Positions 22,261-29,348 of a DNA stretch of 31,494 bases are shown piece by piece. The position numbers and the translations under genes were made by a program. Under the pieces are notes generated by a model. It saw only the letters and a list, made by a program, of their open reading frames with translations, was not told where the DNA came from and ran no database searches. The stretch covers positions 1 to 31,494 of the IMG/VR virus record IMGVR_UViG_3300044799_000904. One strand, written 5' to 3'. Source of the DNA: a virus. Each line of letters opens with the position of its first letter. Positions within the stretch are counted from its first letter, which is position 1.

Positions 22261-22643
22261 ATCAGCACCTCGTCCTCGTCCGGTTGCCCGACCTCTGGTG
22301 CGATCGTCGAACCTGCGCCAACCTGCGCCGCCTGGGGCGCTACCCTTGGCCACAACCACACGTCCTTGCTGATCTGCGGGCCGTGGTAGCACGCGCAGTA
22401 GTGCCATGCGTCGGGCGGCGGGTCGCACTGGCGCTTGCCCGTCGCCCAGACGACCGACGTGCCGCCGATGTACTCCGAGCAGAAGTAGTCCCCGCCGACC
22501 TTGGAGAAGTTGCGGCAGTCCATGCAGCGGCAGTGCTTCAGGACAACCGCGTCCGGGGGCAAAGGCATACTCGGGCGCTGCACCGGCCGCAGAGCGGTGG
22601 GGCCTGCCAGGGCCAGCAACCTGGTGACGTTGGTCAGTCCCAT
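22257..22643 (-). CDS. Cys-rich (zinc-binding) phage protein
   Basis: A 128-residue protein with seven Cys between residues 38 and 85: HCRCMDCRNFSKVGGDYFC, then KRQCDPPPDAWHYCACYHG. This dense Cys/His pattern implies one or two zinc sites. Flanks are Pro/Ala-rich and probably flexible; the C-terminus is acidic (EVGQPDEDEVLI). Small Cys-rich proteins of this kind are often present near phage replication genes, but I know no function. The ATG overlaps the end of the upstream gene by ten bases. Confidence 0.6.
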   Translation of the reverse strand: MGLTNVTRLLALAGPTALRPVQRPSMPLPPDAVVLKHCRCMDCRNFSKVGGDYFCSEYIGGTSVVWATGKRQCDPPPDAWHYCACYHGPQISKDVWLWPRVAPQAAQVGAGSTIAPEVGQPDEDEVLI

Positions 22644-23203
22644 ATCCGCACCCCATAGATGAGCTTCCTGAGCAGGTCGAGCATCTTGCGCGGCGATTCC
22701 CGTAGCGAACGCCAGCGATCCCAGTCCTCTCGGCGTAGCGAGACATCCTCCGGCTTGGCGTGCATGAAGGCGTCCGACTTGGCGATCCGCAGAACCGCCA
22801 GTCTCCAGGAGTCCACCGGATCGTCGGGCGGCAGCGCCAGGCGATCAGCGATGGCGTAGATGTCCTCTTTGCTTACCAGGGACGTCCAGAGCGACATCGC
22901 AGGGTGCCGGCCGCTCAGCGGGGGAGCCTGGGGAGAATCGGAGGTATCCTTAGCCGTATCCAACCTTCGGTTCACACGCGCAGCGCCTGCGCATGTGTGA
23001 AGCTGTGAGGAATTCTCCTTTTTCTCCCTGGAATCTCGCAAGGCGTTGCTATTGCTGGTGCTTGTGCGAGGGAGAATGGCGTTTTGATTCTCCCTGATTC
23101 TCCGCGATTCTCCCTGGCCCAGGGAGGAAAGGGAGAATCGGGAGAATCTTGCGGCCTCCGATTCAGCCCATGCGCGCCAAGATATGTTGCGTACGCGGCT
23201 CAT
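22634..23203 (-). CDS. Replication-region protein whose gene carries an origin-like repeat array
   Basis: A 189-residue protein encoded directly after the primase-helicase with an ATGA overlap. Residues 1-100 are low-complexity, basic and Ser/Arg/Asn-rich (RFSRFSLSSLGQGESRRIRENQN) because they are coded by DNA repeats. Residues about 105-189 are a folded helical domain (SLVSKEDIYAIADRLALPPDDPVDSWRLAVLRIA; EDVSLRREDWDRWRSLRESPRKMLDLLRKL). The arrangement, DNA repeats inside a gene next to replication enzymes, recalls lambda O, where the origin lies within the initiator gene. The protein itself is not recognisably an O-type initiator. It may bind the repeats or interact with the helicase; both are inference. 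Confidence 0.6.
   Translation of the reverse strand: MSRVRNISWRAWAESEAARFSRFSLSSLGQGESRRIRENQNAILPRTSTSNSNALRDSREKKENSSQLHTCAGAARVNRRLDTAKDTSDSPQAPPLSGRHPAMSLWTSLVSKEDIYAIADRLALPPDDPVDSWRLAVLRIAKSDAFMHAKPEDVSLRREDWDRWRSLRESPRKMLDLLRKLIYGVRIWD
22931..23148. repeat. Origin-like array: iterated gggagaatc sites plus large dyad
   Basis: The 8-9 base word gattctcc(c) or its complement occurs about eight times: 22931-22939, 23012-23018 (partial), 23070-23077 (partial), 23086-23094, 23096-23103, 23106-23114, 23131-23139 and 23140-23148. Three same-sense copies are spaced exactly 10 bases apart, one helical turn, then two inverted copies 9 apart. A dyad at 22971-23001 (ttcacac + gcgcag paired with ctgcgc + gtgtgaa, with a 2-base bulge and 3-base loop) sits on the other side of an AT-richer stretch with ttctcctttttctcc. 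Together this resembles an iteron-type replication origin. Confidence 0.55.
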
Positions 23204-25542
23204 CTGATCTCCTGGAGGTGGTACTTAGTGTGGTTGCTCGCGCCGCAGCGACGGATGTACCACGAGCCGACCGGGGTATCGGTGTGACGCGAGAGCATTC
23301 GTCCGAAGGCTACGCTGACCGCCTCCTCGGTCCGCTTGGCGAATATGTGCTGGAAGAAGTTGCAGTCTTTGGCCAGTTGACGAAGCTGCTTAGGATCAGC
23401 TTCTCCGACGCCAAAGGCCTGGTGCCAGGCGCTCACGAACGCCTCCATGTCTTCGCCCCTGCTGTCCGCGCGCTTCCGCCAATCGACTTCATTCGTCCGC
23501 CAGGCTCGCAGGCCGTTGACCTGGAGGATGCCGCCGATGGTCTGCGACCAGTTCTCAAAGCCGCCGAGTCGGTTGGGATGGCTGGGCTTGCCGGCCGCCA
23601 GCCAGTTCTCCACCAGCCCCAGCAGGCACTCCAGGACCAGCCGGCGGCGTTGACGGACATAGGCGCGGATGTCGGGGTGCTGGAAGTCTGTCCGAGCTTC
23701 GGGGTTCGCCGAGGTCGGCTCGATCATGATGGGCACGACGCGCTTGGCGATCTCGCCGGAGGCCTGGACGTTGTTGCCGCTGCCGACGATGGTGAGGTTG
23801 TTGGGTAGCGAGACGTTCCGCGAGAAGCCCAGGATTCTCCCCAGGAAGCACTGGGTCGTCAGCAGGCTGGACAGGGCGGGCGAGTCAATATAGGCGGGCA
23901 GATTGTCCAGGTGCATGAGCGTCTCGCCCTGGAGCAGCATCGCCAGGATGCGCTTCTCGCGCTCCTCCTCGCGGTCGGTGATCTGCATCGAGGGCGTGTC
24001 GCGGCCAGTGATGACGCCGCCAAAGACCTCGTTGACCAGCTTGCTCTTACCGGTCCGCTCCAGCGGCGCGTTGAGCAGGTGCATGGGCCTATTGCCGTCG
24101 ATGGCGGGCGCGACGATGGGCGTGAGCAAGAGGCCGAAGAAGTTCTCCCGGTCTGCCTGTGTCTTGAACGGGAAGTCCACGACCAGATCGTGCAGGACGT
24201 TGTGGATGACTTCGCAGTCAGTCTCGGCCGTCAGCTCGTGGAGGTCGTCCGGCTCGTCGTAGTACAGACCATCGTGCCATCCAGGCTCGACCCGCCGGAA
24301 GCCCGGGCCATAGACCGGGTATGAGACCATCAGGTGCGGGTCGCGAAGGCCGGCGGCGCTGGAGGCGTGGGCGACGACCAGGCCGGCCGAGTCCTTATTG
24401 CAGGCCTGGTACAGCAGCACCTGTTCCTTGGTCTTGCGGCAGGTGACCCACTTGCCGAGCTTGACGTAGCTGTCTACCAGGATGCGCATCCGGTCCGGTG
24501 CGAACTCCACCCATTTGCGCCTTCCCTTCGGGCCGATGATCTCACCGGGGATGAAGTCGCGGCGATAGATGGCGTCCTCAGGCAACCGCGAGAGTACCTC
24601 TTTGGCAAACTGGGCGCTGGACTGCTCGACGTGGTTGCCCTGGTCGTCCTTGTGTGGCCCAGGCGTCAGGATGTAGTCGCCCAGATCGTCGTCGCCATCA
24701 CCAGACGTTGCTGGCAAAGGCTTAAGGTCGACGTGGCGGGGGTGTTGCATGCCGGCTTCCAGTCCCGAGTGGATTGTCGTATCCAGCTCCCGCGGCTGGA
24801 GGCCGACTGACTCGCCTGCGGCCATCAAGGCCTGCTCGACCTCAACGCGGTCCAGGTAGCCGCCGCCGATGAGTGTGCCCAGGCTGAACGCGGCCTTGTT
24901 GAGCGTCTCGTTGCGACTGCCCTCCGTGGCCGTGCAGACGGCGTGCAGCTCCAGCTTCATCGCCGTCTGGGCATAGTGGCGGGCCTTGGCGGGCACGTTG
25001 CCGGTGTGCACAACAGGCGCGGCGGGTGCGGCCTTGGACTCCGGCTTCTCCGGTGCCCGCAGCTGCTCCAGTATGTGCGCCGGTAGCGGGGTGATCTCGA
25101 CATTCCAGGGTTCATGGCCCTCGGCCCAGGTGTAGAGCGCGCCGGTCTCAGGATGCACCGAGCCGGGGAAGACCACCTGGCCGCCGTCGGCCTTGACGTC
25201 GATGTGCGGGCCAAGCCTGCCCGTGGAGTTGCCCAGCGGCGTTCCATTCAGCCGGTAGTAGAAGTGTACGCCATTGCCGCCGGTGTTCACGGTCACGGTG
25301 CGGGGCAGGCCCAGCCCGCTGATATCTGCACCTTGATCGACGTCGATGATGACCACGCCGCTCGCCCTTCCGGTGCGCAGGCCGACGTTGCCTTGGGTGG
25401 CCCAAGCCAGGGCCTCCTGGAGCGTCTCGCGTGGGCGGTCCTGCCAACCCTTCAAGGTCGGCCGCTTGCCGGCCAGGGGCGTAAACGACCAGCCCAGCCC
25501 GTGGCCGTACTCGATGCTCACGGAAAGAAGGTTGTCACTCAT
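23200..25542 (-). CDS. Bifunctional primase-polymerase/helicase
   Basis: A 780-residue replication protein. The N-terminal domain (about 1-165) is a primase-polymerase: LGWSFTPLAGKRPTLKGWQ, VGLRTGRASGVVIIDVD with catalytic Asp pair at 67-69, TGGNGVHFYYR, and HIDVKADGGQVVFPGSVH. A linker and a middle domain follow (PriCT-like around 195-260). The C-terminal half is a P-loop domain with Walker A at 492-501 (APLERTGKSK) and Walker B at about 542-548 (LMHLDNL), as in superfamily 3/D5-like phage helicases. It probably primes and unwinds at the phage origin. ATG at 25540-25542 was chosen since it overlaps the nuclease gene end by 8 bases and begins the conserved domain; upstream sequence in frame is nuclease shadow. 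Confidence 0.85.
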   Translation of the reverse strand: MSDNLLSVSIEYGHGLGWSFTPLAGKRPTLKGWQDRPRETLQEALAWATQGNVGLRTGRASGVVIIDVDQGADISGLGLPRTVTVNTGGNGVHFYYRLNGTPLGNSTGRLGPHIDVKADGGQVVFPGSVHPETGALYTWAEGHEPWNVEITPLPAHILEQLRAPEKPESKAAPAAPVVHTGNVPAKARHYAQTAMKLELHAVCTATEGSRNETLNKAAFSLGTLIGGGYLDRVEVEQALMAAGESVGLQPRELDTTIHSGLEAGMQHPRHVDLKPLPATSGDGDDDLGDYILTPGPHKDDQGNHVEQSSAQFAKEVLSRLPEDAIYRRDFIPGEIIGPKGRRKWVEFAPDRMRILVDSYVKLGKWVTCRKTKEQVLLYQACNKDSAGLVVAHASSAAGLRDPHLMVSYPVYGPGFRRVEPGWHDGLYYDEPDDLHELTAETDCEVIHNVLHDLVVDFPFKTQADRENFFGLLLTPIVAPAIDGNRPMHLLNAPLERTGKSKLVNEVFGGVITGRDTPSMQITDREEEREKRILAMLLQGETLMHLDNLPAYIDSPALSSLLTTQCFLGRILGFSRNVSLPNNLTIVGSGNNVQASGEIAKRVVPIMIEPTSANPEARTDFQHPDIRAYVRQRRRLVLECLLGLVENWLAAGKPSHPNRLGGFENWSQTIGGILQVNGLRAWRTNEVDWRKRADSRGEDMEAFVSAWHQAFGVGEADPKQLRQLAKDCNFFQHIFAKRTEEAVSVAFGRMLSRHTDTPVGSWYIRRCGASNHTKYHLQEIR

Positions 25543-25906
25543 GGGCGTCTGCACCCTCGATTGCCCTCTGTACGTCTTCCACGCCCCACGCCAGGACGTA
25601 GAGGCCGTGGCGCTTTCGGATCTCCTGCTCCATCTGCTTCTGCGATGGTGACTGCCTGCCACCGGTGGCCTTACACTCGACCCCCAGAAAGCGTCCATCG
25701 GGCAGCAGGCCGGTGACGTCCGGCCAACCGGCGGGCAGGCTCTCGCCGAAGAACGCCCCGGCCTTGTAGGCGGCCCCGGCGTCCGTGACGGCAACCAGGC
25801 AGTTGCGGGCGCGGAGGTAGGCGACGACGGCTTTCTGGACGGCCCGCTCGGGCTTGCCTCGCCTGCGGCGCGGAGGGGCGAAGACGTCGGATGTGCGTAG
25901 GCTCAT
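25535..25906 (-). CDS. VRR-NUC-type nuclease
   Basis: A 123-residue nuclease of the PD-(D/E)xK superfamily: RAVQKAVVAYLRARNCLVAVTDAGA, then GWPDVTGLLPDGRFLGVECKA (catalytic Asp, Glu-x-Lys) and SQKQMEQEIRKRHGLYVLA. The VRR-NUC family cleaves branched or flap DNA and is common in phage replication modules as a resolvase-like enzyme. The ATG at 25904-25906 overlaps the stop codon of the gene before it (ATGA), supporting this start over an upstream ATG. The N-terminus is basic (PPRRRRGKPER). Confidence 0.85.
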   Translation of the reverse strand: MSLRTSDVFAPPRRRRGKPERAVQKAVVAYLRARNCLVAVTDAGAAYKAGAFFGESLPAGWPDVTGLLPDGRFLGVECKATGGRQSPSQKQMEQEIRKRHGLYVLAWGVEDVQRAIEGADAHE

Positions 25907-26109
25907 TGTTCGGCCTCCGCGTACTTCCAGCCCGCGTCCCAGCAGTGGGCCTCCTCGCTTCCGGCGCGGTATGGGTTGGCCGGCCTGCCGGCACGGCAAT
26001 CCTTCGCGCCCCTGTAGAAGGCGTGGTAGCGTCGGCCCTCGCGAGCGGCCCTGCGGGCGTCGATCAGGCGGCGCCTAGCCGGGCGAGAGAGGTCAGCCCA
26101 CGTCTGCAT
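25903..26109 (-). CDS. RMF/CrpP-like small protein
   Basis: A 68-residue basic protein: MQTWADLSRPARRRLIDARRAAR, then YHAFYRGAKDCRAGRPANPYRAGSEEAHCWDAGWKY. The pattern A/F-x2-G-x2-D-x3-G-x3-NPY...A-x-WDAGW is that of ribosome modulation factor and its relatives such as CrpP. RMF dimerises ribosomes; what phage homologues do is not established. Here it lies in the replication operon between a zinc-ribbon gene and the nuclease. Alternatively the NPY/WDAGW pattern reflects a convergent small fold. Confidence 0.55.
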   Translation of the reverse strand: MQTWADLSRPARRRLIDARRAAREGRRYHAFYRGAKDCRAGRPANPYRAGSEEAHCWDAGWKYAEAEQ

Positions 26110-26278
26110 AGACTCTTCGCTCCGTCCTTGCCTCTCTGTCCCGTTGCTCCCGTCTCACTTGGCTAATCGGGTCGTCCAAGCGAGGCCGCCAGCCGGGGCC
26201 GTTGTTGTAGTGGCACCAAGGGCAAACCTTTCGGTGCCGCTTGGCCACAAACTCCCGACAGCACGCCTCGCAGGTCAT
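26093..26278 (-). CDS. Small zinc-ribbon protein
   Basis: A 61-residue protein with two C-x2-C pairs: MTCEACCREFVAKRHRKVCPWCHYNN, followed by a charged helix (ISQVRREQRDREARTERRV). This is a minimal zinc finger, probably binding nucleic acid. ATG at 26276-26278 shares a base with the stop codon of the preceding gene (TGATG) and its end overlaps the RMF-like gene by 17 bases. No family name is assigned. Confidence 0.55.
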   Translation of the reverse strand: MTCEACCREFVAKRHRKVCPWCHYNNGPGWRPRLDDPISQVRREQRDREARTERRVYADVG

Positions 26279-26469
26279 CACCGCCCCTTCCTCCGGATGC
26301 AGTCGCGGCACTCCTGGCCGGCGGGTTGCTCGCAGGCGTGGGTGCGGACGCGGTGGATGTGCGCGGCCATGCGGTTCTCATGGCCCGGATGACGATTGCT
26401 GTCGCTGACGGCCCTGCCGGGCGTGCGGTACTGATGACTGCTCAGGACGTCTCTCAGCGAAAGCGCCAT
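26278..26469 (-). CDS. Small His/Arg/Cys protein, unknown
   Basis: A 63-residue protein: MALSLRDVLSSHQYRTPGRAVSDS, then MAAHIHRVRTHACEQPAGQECRDCIRRKG. The C-terminal half has three Cys and several His, a possible zinc site. The ATG at 26467-26469 lies 15 bases downstream of the tRNA-like gene and has a GGAGACGGGT leader. Coupled by TGATG to the zinc-ribbon gene. The function is unknown. Confidence 0.5.
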   Translation of the reverse strand: MALSLRDVLSSHQYRTPGRAVSDSNRHPGHENRMAAHIHRVRTHACEQPAGQECRDCIRRKGR

Positions 26470-26484
26470 ACCCGTCTCCTGCAC

Positions 26485-26557
26485 TGGCGGGCGCCGGAGT
26501 CGAACCGGCGTCGCCGGGGGTAATGAGCCCGCGGCCAACCCATTGCCTGCCACCGCC
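26485..26557 (-). tRNA. tRNA-like gene, CAT anticodon (Met or Ile2), somewhat degenerate
   Basis: The gap between two packed genes holds a 73-base cloverleaf-like element. The T-arm is perfect (gccgg-ttcgact-ccggc) and is followed by gcccgcc and discriminator A in the correct distance. The 5' end ggcggtg pairs with the first five of seven acceptor positions; the last two mismatch. The anticodon loop ctcatta gives CAT, on a stem gcggg/ccccc with one C-C mismatch. The three G-C pairs next to the loop are a feature of initiator tRNAs. D-arm pairing is short and shifted, and position 8 is G, not U. No CCA is encoded. It may be a phage tRNA with odd structure or a decaying copy. Confidence 0.6.
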
Positions 26558-26574
26558 GTGCACTGTCGCGCGTC

Positions 26575-27372
26575 TCAAAACGGGATAATCCTTCCAGGCC
26601 CCTCGTCGCGCATGGTTGCCCAGTCCGCCGGGCTGAGCTGGTCGGGCTGCTTGCCGGGGAAGAGTTCCGCGATGATGCGGAACCACTCCTTCTCGATGGA
26701 CTCCTGGTCCCACTTCTCAGGCGGACAGTGCCTGACGAACTCCTCCCAGGCTGACTCCATCGTGGCCTCGGGGACTGGCGCGGGTTCAGGAGGTGGCGGA
26801 GAAGTTGGCGGCGCCTTGGGCTTGCCCGCCTTCGCCGAGGCTTCGGCGGGTGAAGTTGGTGGAAGCTTGGGTGGGGAGACCGGCTTGGGGGTCGCAGGTT
26901 GTGCCGGCCCGGCCAAGGCGCGGAGCTTGGGGCCCATGCGGTTGGTGATGGCCTTGCGGGCTGGCGGGTCGGCCCTTGTAACGAGGCGGCTGCCTGTGGA
27001 GCCGAGGGGGTTGAGAAACTGGACCTTCAGCCGTGTCTTGCCGCCGTACTCCTCAAAGGCCAGCTTGACCTGCACGGCGTGCTGCGAGAGGTCGGCTTCC
27101 TGGAGCCAGAACGGGTCGCGCCCGTCCCAGCCCAGCGCCGCCTTCAGCGAGTCGATGGTGATCGTGTTGAGCGAGCCGTCCTTCTTCTCCAGGTAGAAGT
27201 AACCGGTGACCTCGAGGCCCTCGGCCGAGCAGTCGGACCACTCGCCCGAGGGCTGGAGTTCCTCGTACAGGCGGAAGTTGACGACGCAGGTGGCCAGCTT
27301 GTTGGGCCCGGTCTCATCGACGCCGACGTCGACGGGGTACGCGTTGAACAGCCCTTCTCGGTTGGGAAGCAT
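26575..27372 (-). CDS. DUF669/SSB-like recombination partner protein
   Basis: A 265-residue protein directly after the Sak4-like ATPase. The N-terminal domain (about 1-130) is beta-rich: YPVDVGVDETGPNKLATCVVNFRLYEE, VTGYFYLEKKDGS, LKAALGWDGRDPFWL, VKLAFEEYGGKTRLKVQFLNPLG. This matches DUF669-type proteins, which accompany phage recombinases and probably bind single-stranded DNA. A Pro/Ala/Lys-rich linker (about 150-205) includes AEASAKAGKP, coded by a dispersed palindromic repeat. The C-terminal segment (SAWEEFVRHCPPEKWDQES ... DWATMRDEGPG) is a small helical domain with Trp. AAGGAG lies 5 bases before the ATG. Confidence 0.65.
   Translation of the reverse strand: MLPNREGLFNAYPVDVGVDETGPNKLATCVVNFRLYEELQPSGEWSDCSAEGLEVTGYFYLEKKDGSLNTITIDSLKAALGWDGRDPFWLQEADLSQHAVQVKLAFEEYGGKTRLKVQFLNPLGSTGSRLVTRADPPARKAITNRMGPKLRALAGPAQPATPKPVSPPKLPPTSPAEASAKAGKPKAPPTSPPPPEPAPVPEATMESAWEEFVRHCPPEKWDQESIEKEWFRIIAELFPGKQPDQLSPADWATMRDEGPGRIIPF
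26828..26850. repeat. Dispersed palindromic repeat copy B, inside a gene
   Basis: This copy matches 18110-18132 at 19 of 23 positions. It contains a 16-base hairpin-forming core (cgccgagg / cttcggcg with one G-T). In the minus-strand gene it codes for PAEASAKAG in a low-complexity linker, where an insertion would be tolerated. Confidence 0.55.
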
Positions 27373-27385
27373 GGGGTCTCCTTGG

Positions 27386-28201
27386 CTAGGCCTTGGCGGC
27401 CAGCAGACGGTTCCAGAGGGTGGTGTCGAACTGAACGAGTTCCAGCGGGTCGGCCAACGTGCGGCTCTTGGCCATGCACCAGGGCATCTCTTGAGGGTAG
27501 ATGGTCCGCGTGCCCTGGCCCTGGGCCTTGCCGTTGTGCTGCTTGGTGCACTCGATGTCGTAGCCGACGTAGAGCAGGTGATCGAGCCACTCGCGGAGGC
27601 GCAGGCGGACGGAGGCCTTGCCGCTGGAGGGGTTCTGGAGCCGCGGTTCCCAGCGGATGTAGTCCTCGCCCCTGGGATTGGGCACGGTGGCCGTGCAGTC
27701 GTGGCAGATCAGGATCACGTGCCGGCCGGCACGGACGTGGGCGTCGAGGTCGCCCAGCAGCGGCAAGAACGTTTCGTAGACGTGCTGCCAGCCCTTGCCG
27801 AAGCCGTAGTCCTCGATGCGGTGGATGACGACGCCGTCCTTCTCGTGGCGGACGTTCTTGAGCGTCCAGTCCAGGGCCAGTTCCTCGGCCTTGGTCGCCG
27901 AGTCAATTACGATGGTGCGGACGTCCTCCCAGCCGCCGGAGTGCAGGGCGTCGCGGATGTCTTGCCAGGAAGCGATCCCGGCCACGCGGCGAACGTCCAG
28001 CTTCCCCAGCGACGGCAGCAAGATCGGCAGGCTGTCGTCCAGGTCGATGACACCCACCGGCCCCGGCGCGGTGGCCGCCAGCGTCGTCTTGCCAATCCCG
28101 CCGGGGCCGAAAAGGCCCACGCGGTGGCCTTGTGGCTCGATCTTGCCGAACGAGACCCGCCGGACAGGCGGGGAGAAGGCCGAACGAGTGGGACTCGTCA
28201 T
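27386..28201 (-). CDS. Sak4/RecA-like phage recombinase ATPase (AAA_24)
   Basis: A 271-residue P-loop ATPase. Walker A is LFGPGGIGKTTLAA (about 30-43), followed by VGVIDLDDSLPILLP and TIVIDSATKAEELALDW as Walker B (about 95-101). FGKGWQHVYETFLPLLGDLD and VILICHDCTATVPNP follow, typical of AAA_24/Sak4-type proteins. These act in phage homologous recombination with an SSB-like partner, here encoded next. ATG overlaps the previous stop codon (ATGA). Confidence 0.85.
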   Translation of the reverse strand: MTSPTRSAFSPPVRRVSFGKIEPQGHRVGLFGPGGIGKTTLAATAPGPVGVIDLDDSLPILLPSLGKLDVRRVAGIASWQDIRDALHSGGWEDVRTIVIDSATKAEELALDWTLKNVRHEKDGVVIHRIEDYGFGKGWQHVYETFLPLLGDLDAHVRAGRHVILICHDCTATVPNPRGEDYIRWEPRLQNPSSGKASVRLRLREWLDHLLYVGYDIECTKQHNGKAQGQGTRTIYPQEMPWCMAKSRTLADPLELVQFDTTLWNRLLAAKA

Positions 28202-28482
28202 GATCGCACCTCCTGTCCCAGCGGCCGAACGACAAAGGCCGCCGAGCCGAACTCCTTGGCAACGAAGGCCGTGAAGATGCCCGCCACGGCCTGCCCCACC
28301 TTGGTGCTGGCGTCGACGATGACGGCACGAAGTGCCTTGTCGACGGAGTACGCGCCGTCCATCCTGACCCGCGCCTGTCCGTACAGGCCTTCCGTCGCCA
28401 GGATGGACAGCAGCAACGTCTCATCGGCCTCATGAAGGTCGACGCCCTCGTCGAACCTGTAGCGATATGCGTCCTCGTTCAT
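28198..28482 (-). CDS. Small hypothetical protein between sigma factor and recombinase
   Basis: A 94-residue protein: MNEDAYRYRFDEGVDLHEADETLLLSILATEGLYGQARVRMDGAYSV is the N-terminal region (acidic, with LLLSILATEGLYG), then KALRAVIVDASTKVGQAVAGIFTAFVAKEFG. It has no membrane segment strong enough to call, although the latter run is hydrophobic. Linked by ATGA overlaps to both neighbours. I recognise no family; its place suggests a role in early gene expression or recombination. Confidence 0.6.
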   Translation of the reverse strand: MNEDAYRYRFDEGVDLHEADETLLLSILATEGLYGQARVRMDGAYSVDKALRAVIVDASTKVGQAVAGIFTAFVAKEFGSAAFVVRPLGQEVRS

Positions 28483-29141
28483 TCGTGGCCCTTTCGATGG
28501 TTGCCTATTGGGTCAGTTATGCTGTCCGCGCGCGAGGCTGTCCGGGCGGGGTCAGATTCCGACAAGGCCCGACTGCCAAAAGTGCCCCGGAGCTCGTCGA
28601 TGGCCTTGCGGACCTGCCGCCGGGACATCCGCAGGTCGCGGGCGATGGAGGCCTCGCAGCCGTCGTTCATGAGCAGTTGGGCGACCTGGCGAAGGCGGGG
28701 CGATAGGCGCTCCAGGGCGTCGGCCAGGTCGATCCGTGCGTCCTGCTGGCGCTGGTCAGGGACGCCCTGCCCGCCGTGGTGCCGGTGGAGGTCGTCCTCC
28801 ACGAGCCGGTCCAGCAGGGAGAGCTCCTCCCCCTCGTTCAGCAGGGCGCTGCCCTCCAGCGACTGGACCTGGAGTCCCGCGCCCCGCTTGAACCGCCCGC
28901 GGCTGCGACACATGATCGCGGCGGCGGTGTCGACCACGACCGTGATGAAGGCGACGACGTGCCCGCGCTTCGGGTCGAACAGGTGGGCCTTCTGGACGAC
29001 GTGGAGCGCGAGTTCCTGCTGGACCTCCTCAAGCTCCACCCCGTGGAACTCCGGCCGGCGAAGGAGCTGGCGGGCCTTGAACTTGATGAGGTTGCTGATG
29101 CAATCCGACGTGAGTGCCGCGCGAACCGTCTCGATGGACAT
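28479..29141 (-). CDS. Sigma-70-family (ECF-like) sigma factor
   Basis: A 220-residue protein. Residues about 1-75 resemble sigma region 2 (LIKFKARQLLRRPEFHGVELEEVQQELALHV and FDPKRGHVVAFITVVVD). Residues about 145-190 are region 4 with a helix-turn-helix: LSPRLRQVAQLLMNDGCEASIARDLRMSRRQVRKAIDELR, shown here as its key part ASIARDLRMSRRQVRKAI. The length and two-region layout fit an ECF-type factor. A phage sigma factor would redirect host RNA polymerase to phage promoters, perhaps the late or replication genes. The start codon is preceded by GGAGG 5 bases upstream, but that site is buried in a perfect hairpin, so translation may be controlled. Confidence 0.8.
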   Translation of the reverse strand: MSIETVRAALTSDCISNLIKFKARQLLRRPEFHGVELEEVQQELALHVVQKAHLFDPKRGHVVAFITVVVDTAAAIMCRSRGRFKRGAGLQVQSLEGSALLNEGEELSLLDRLVEDDLHRHHGGQGVPDQRQQDARIDLADALERLSPRLRQVAQLLMNDGCEASIARDLRMSRRQVRKAIDELRGTFGSRALSESDPARTASRADSITDPIGNHRKGHE

Positions 29142-29348
29142 GGCTGCCTCCGAGAGCCGGAGGCAACTGCCCTGGTGAGATCAGCTCAGACGCGGAAGGG
29201 ACTGTGCGGCGGCGCCCTGCCGCCCGAAAACACAGCCGCGACACTGGCGACTTCCGGGTTCTGGCCTCTCGGCCTCACCCGGCAGCCGCGGTGTCGCGGT
29301 TTTCGCGAGCGGGGATGTGGTTGACCGCCTCATCAGAGGCGGCGTAAC
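29142..29348 (-). promoter_or_regulatory. Hairpin-rich leader of the sigma factor gene
   Basis: This 207-base gap has no gene. It contains four structures. A perfect 7-bp hairpin gcctccg/cggaggc (29146-29164) sequesters the sigma gene's GGAGG. Next is a 6-bp hairpin ggcggc/gccgcc (29208-29224). A large nested fold (29225-29305) has outer arms cgaaaa/ttttcg and ccgcgacac/gtgtcgcgg enclosing ccgggt/acccgg and ggcc/ggcc. A 7-bp hairpin ccgcctc/gaggcgg (29325-29342) follows the stop codon of the upstream gene. It may be a structured 5' leader, a small RNA, or a transcription end plus promoter. Confidence 0.5.

Noticed and set aside
22931-23148. Repeat cluster considered as a CRISPR array
   Set aside because: Units are only 8-9 bases, occur in both orientations and have spacings of 9-60 bases, without regular unique spacers or cas genes.
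25972-26000. ccggcctgccggcacggc considered as another palindromic insertion
   Set aside because: It codes for CRAGRPANPY within the conserved RMF-like pattern, has no flanking direct repeats and can be explained by normal coding sequence.
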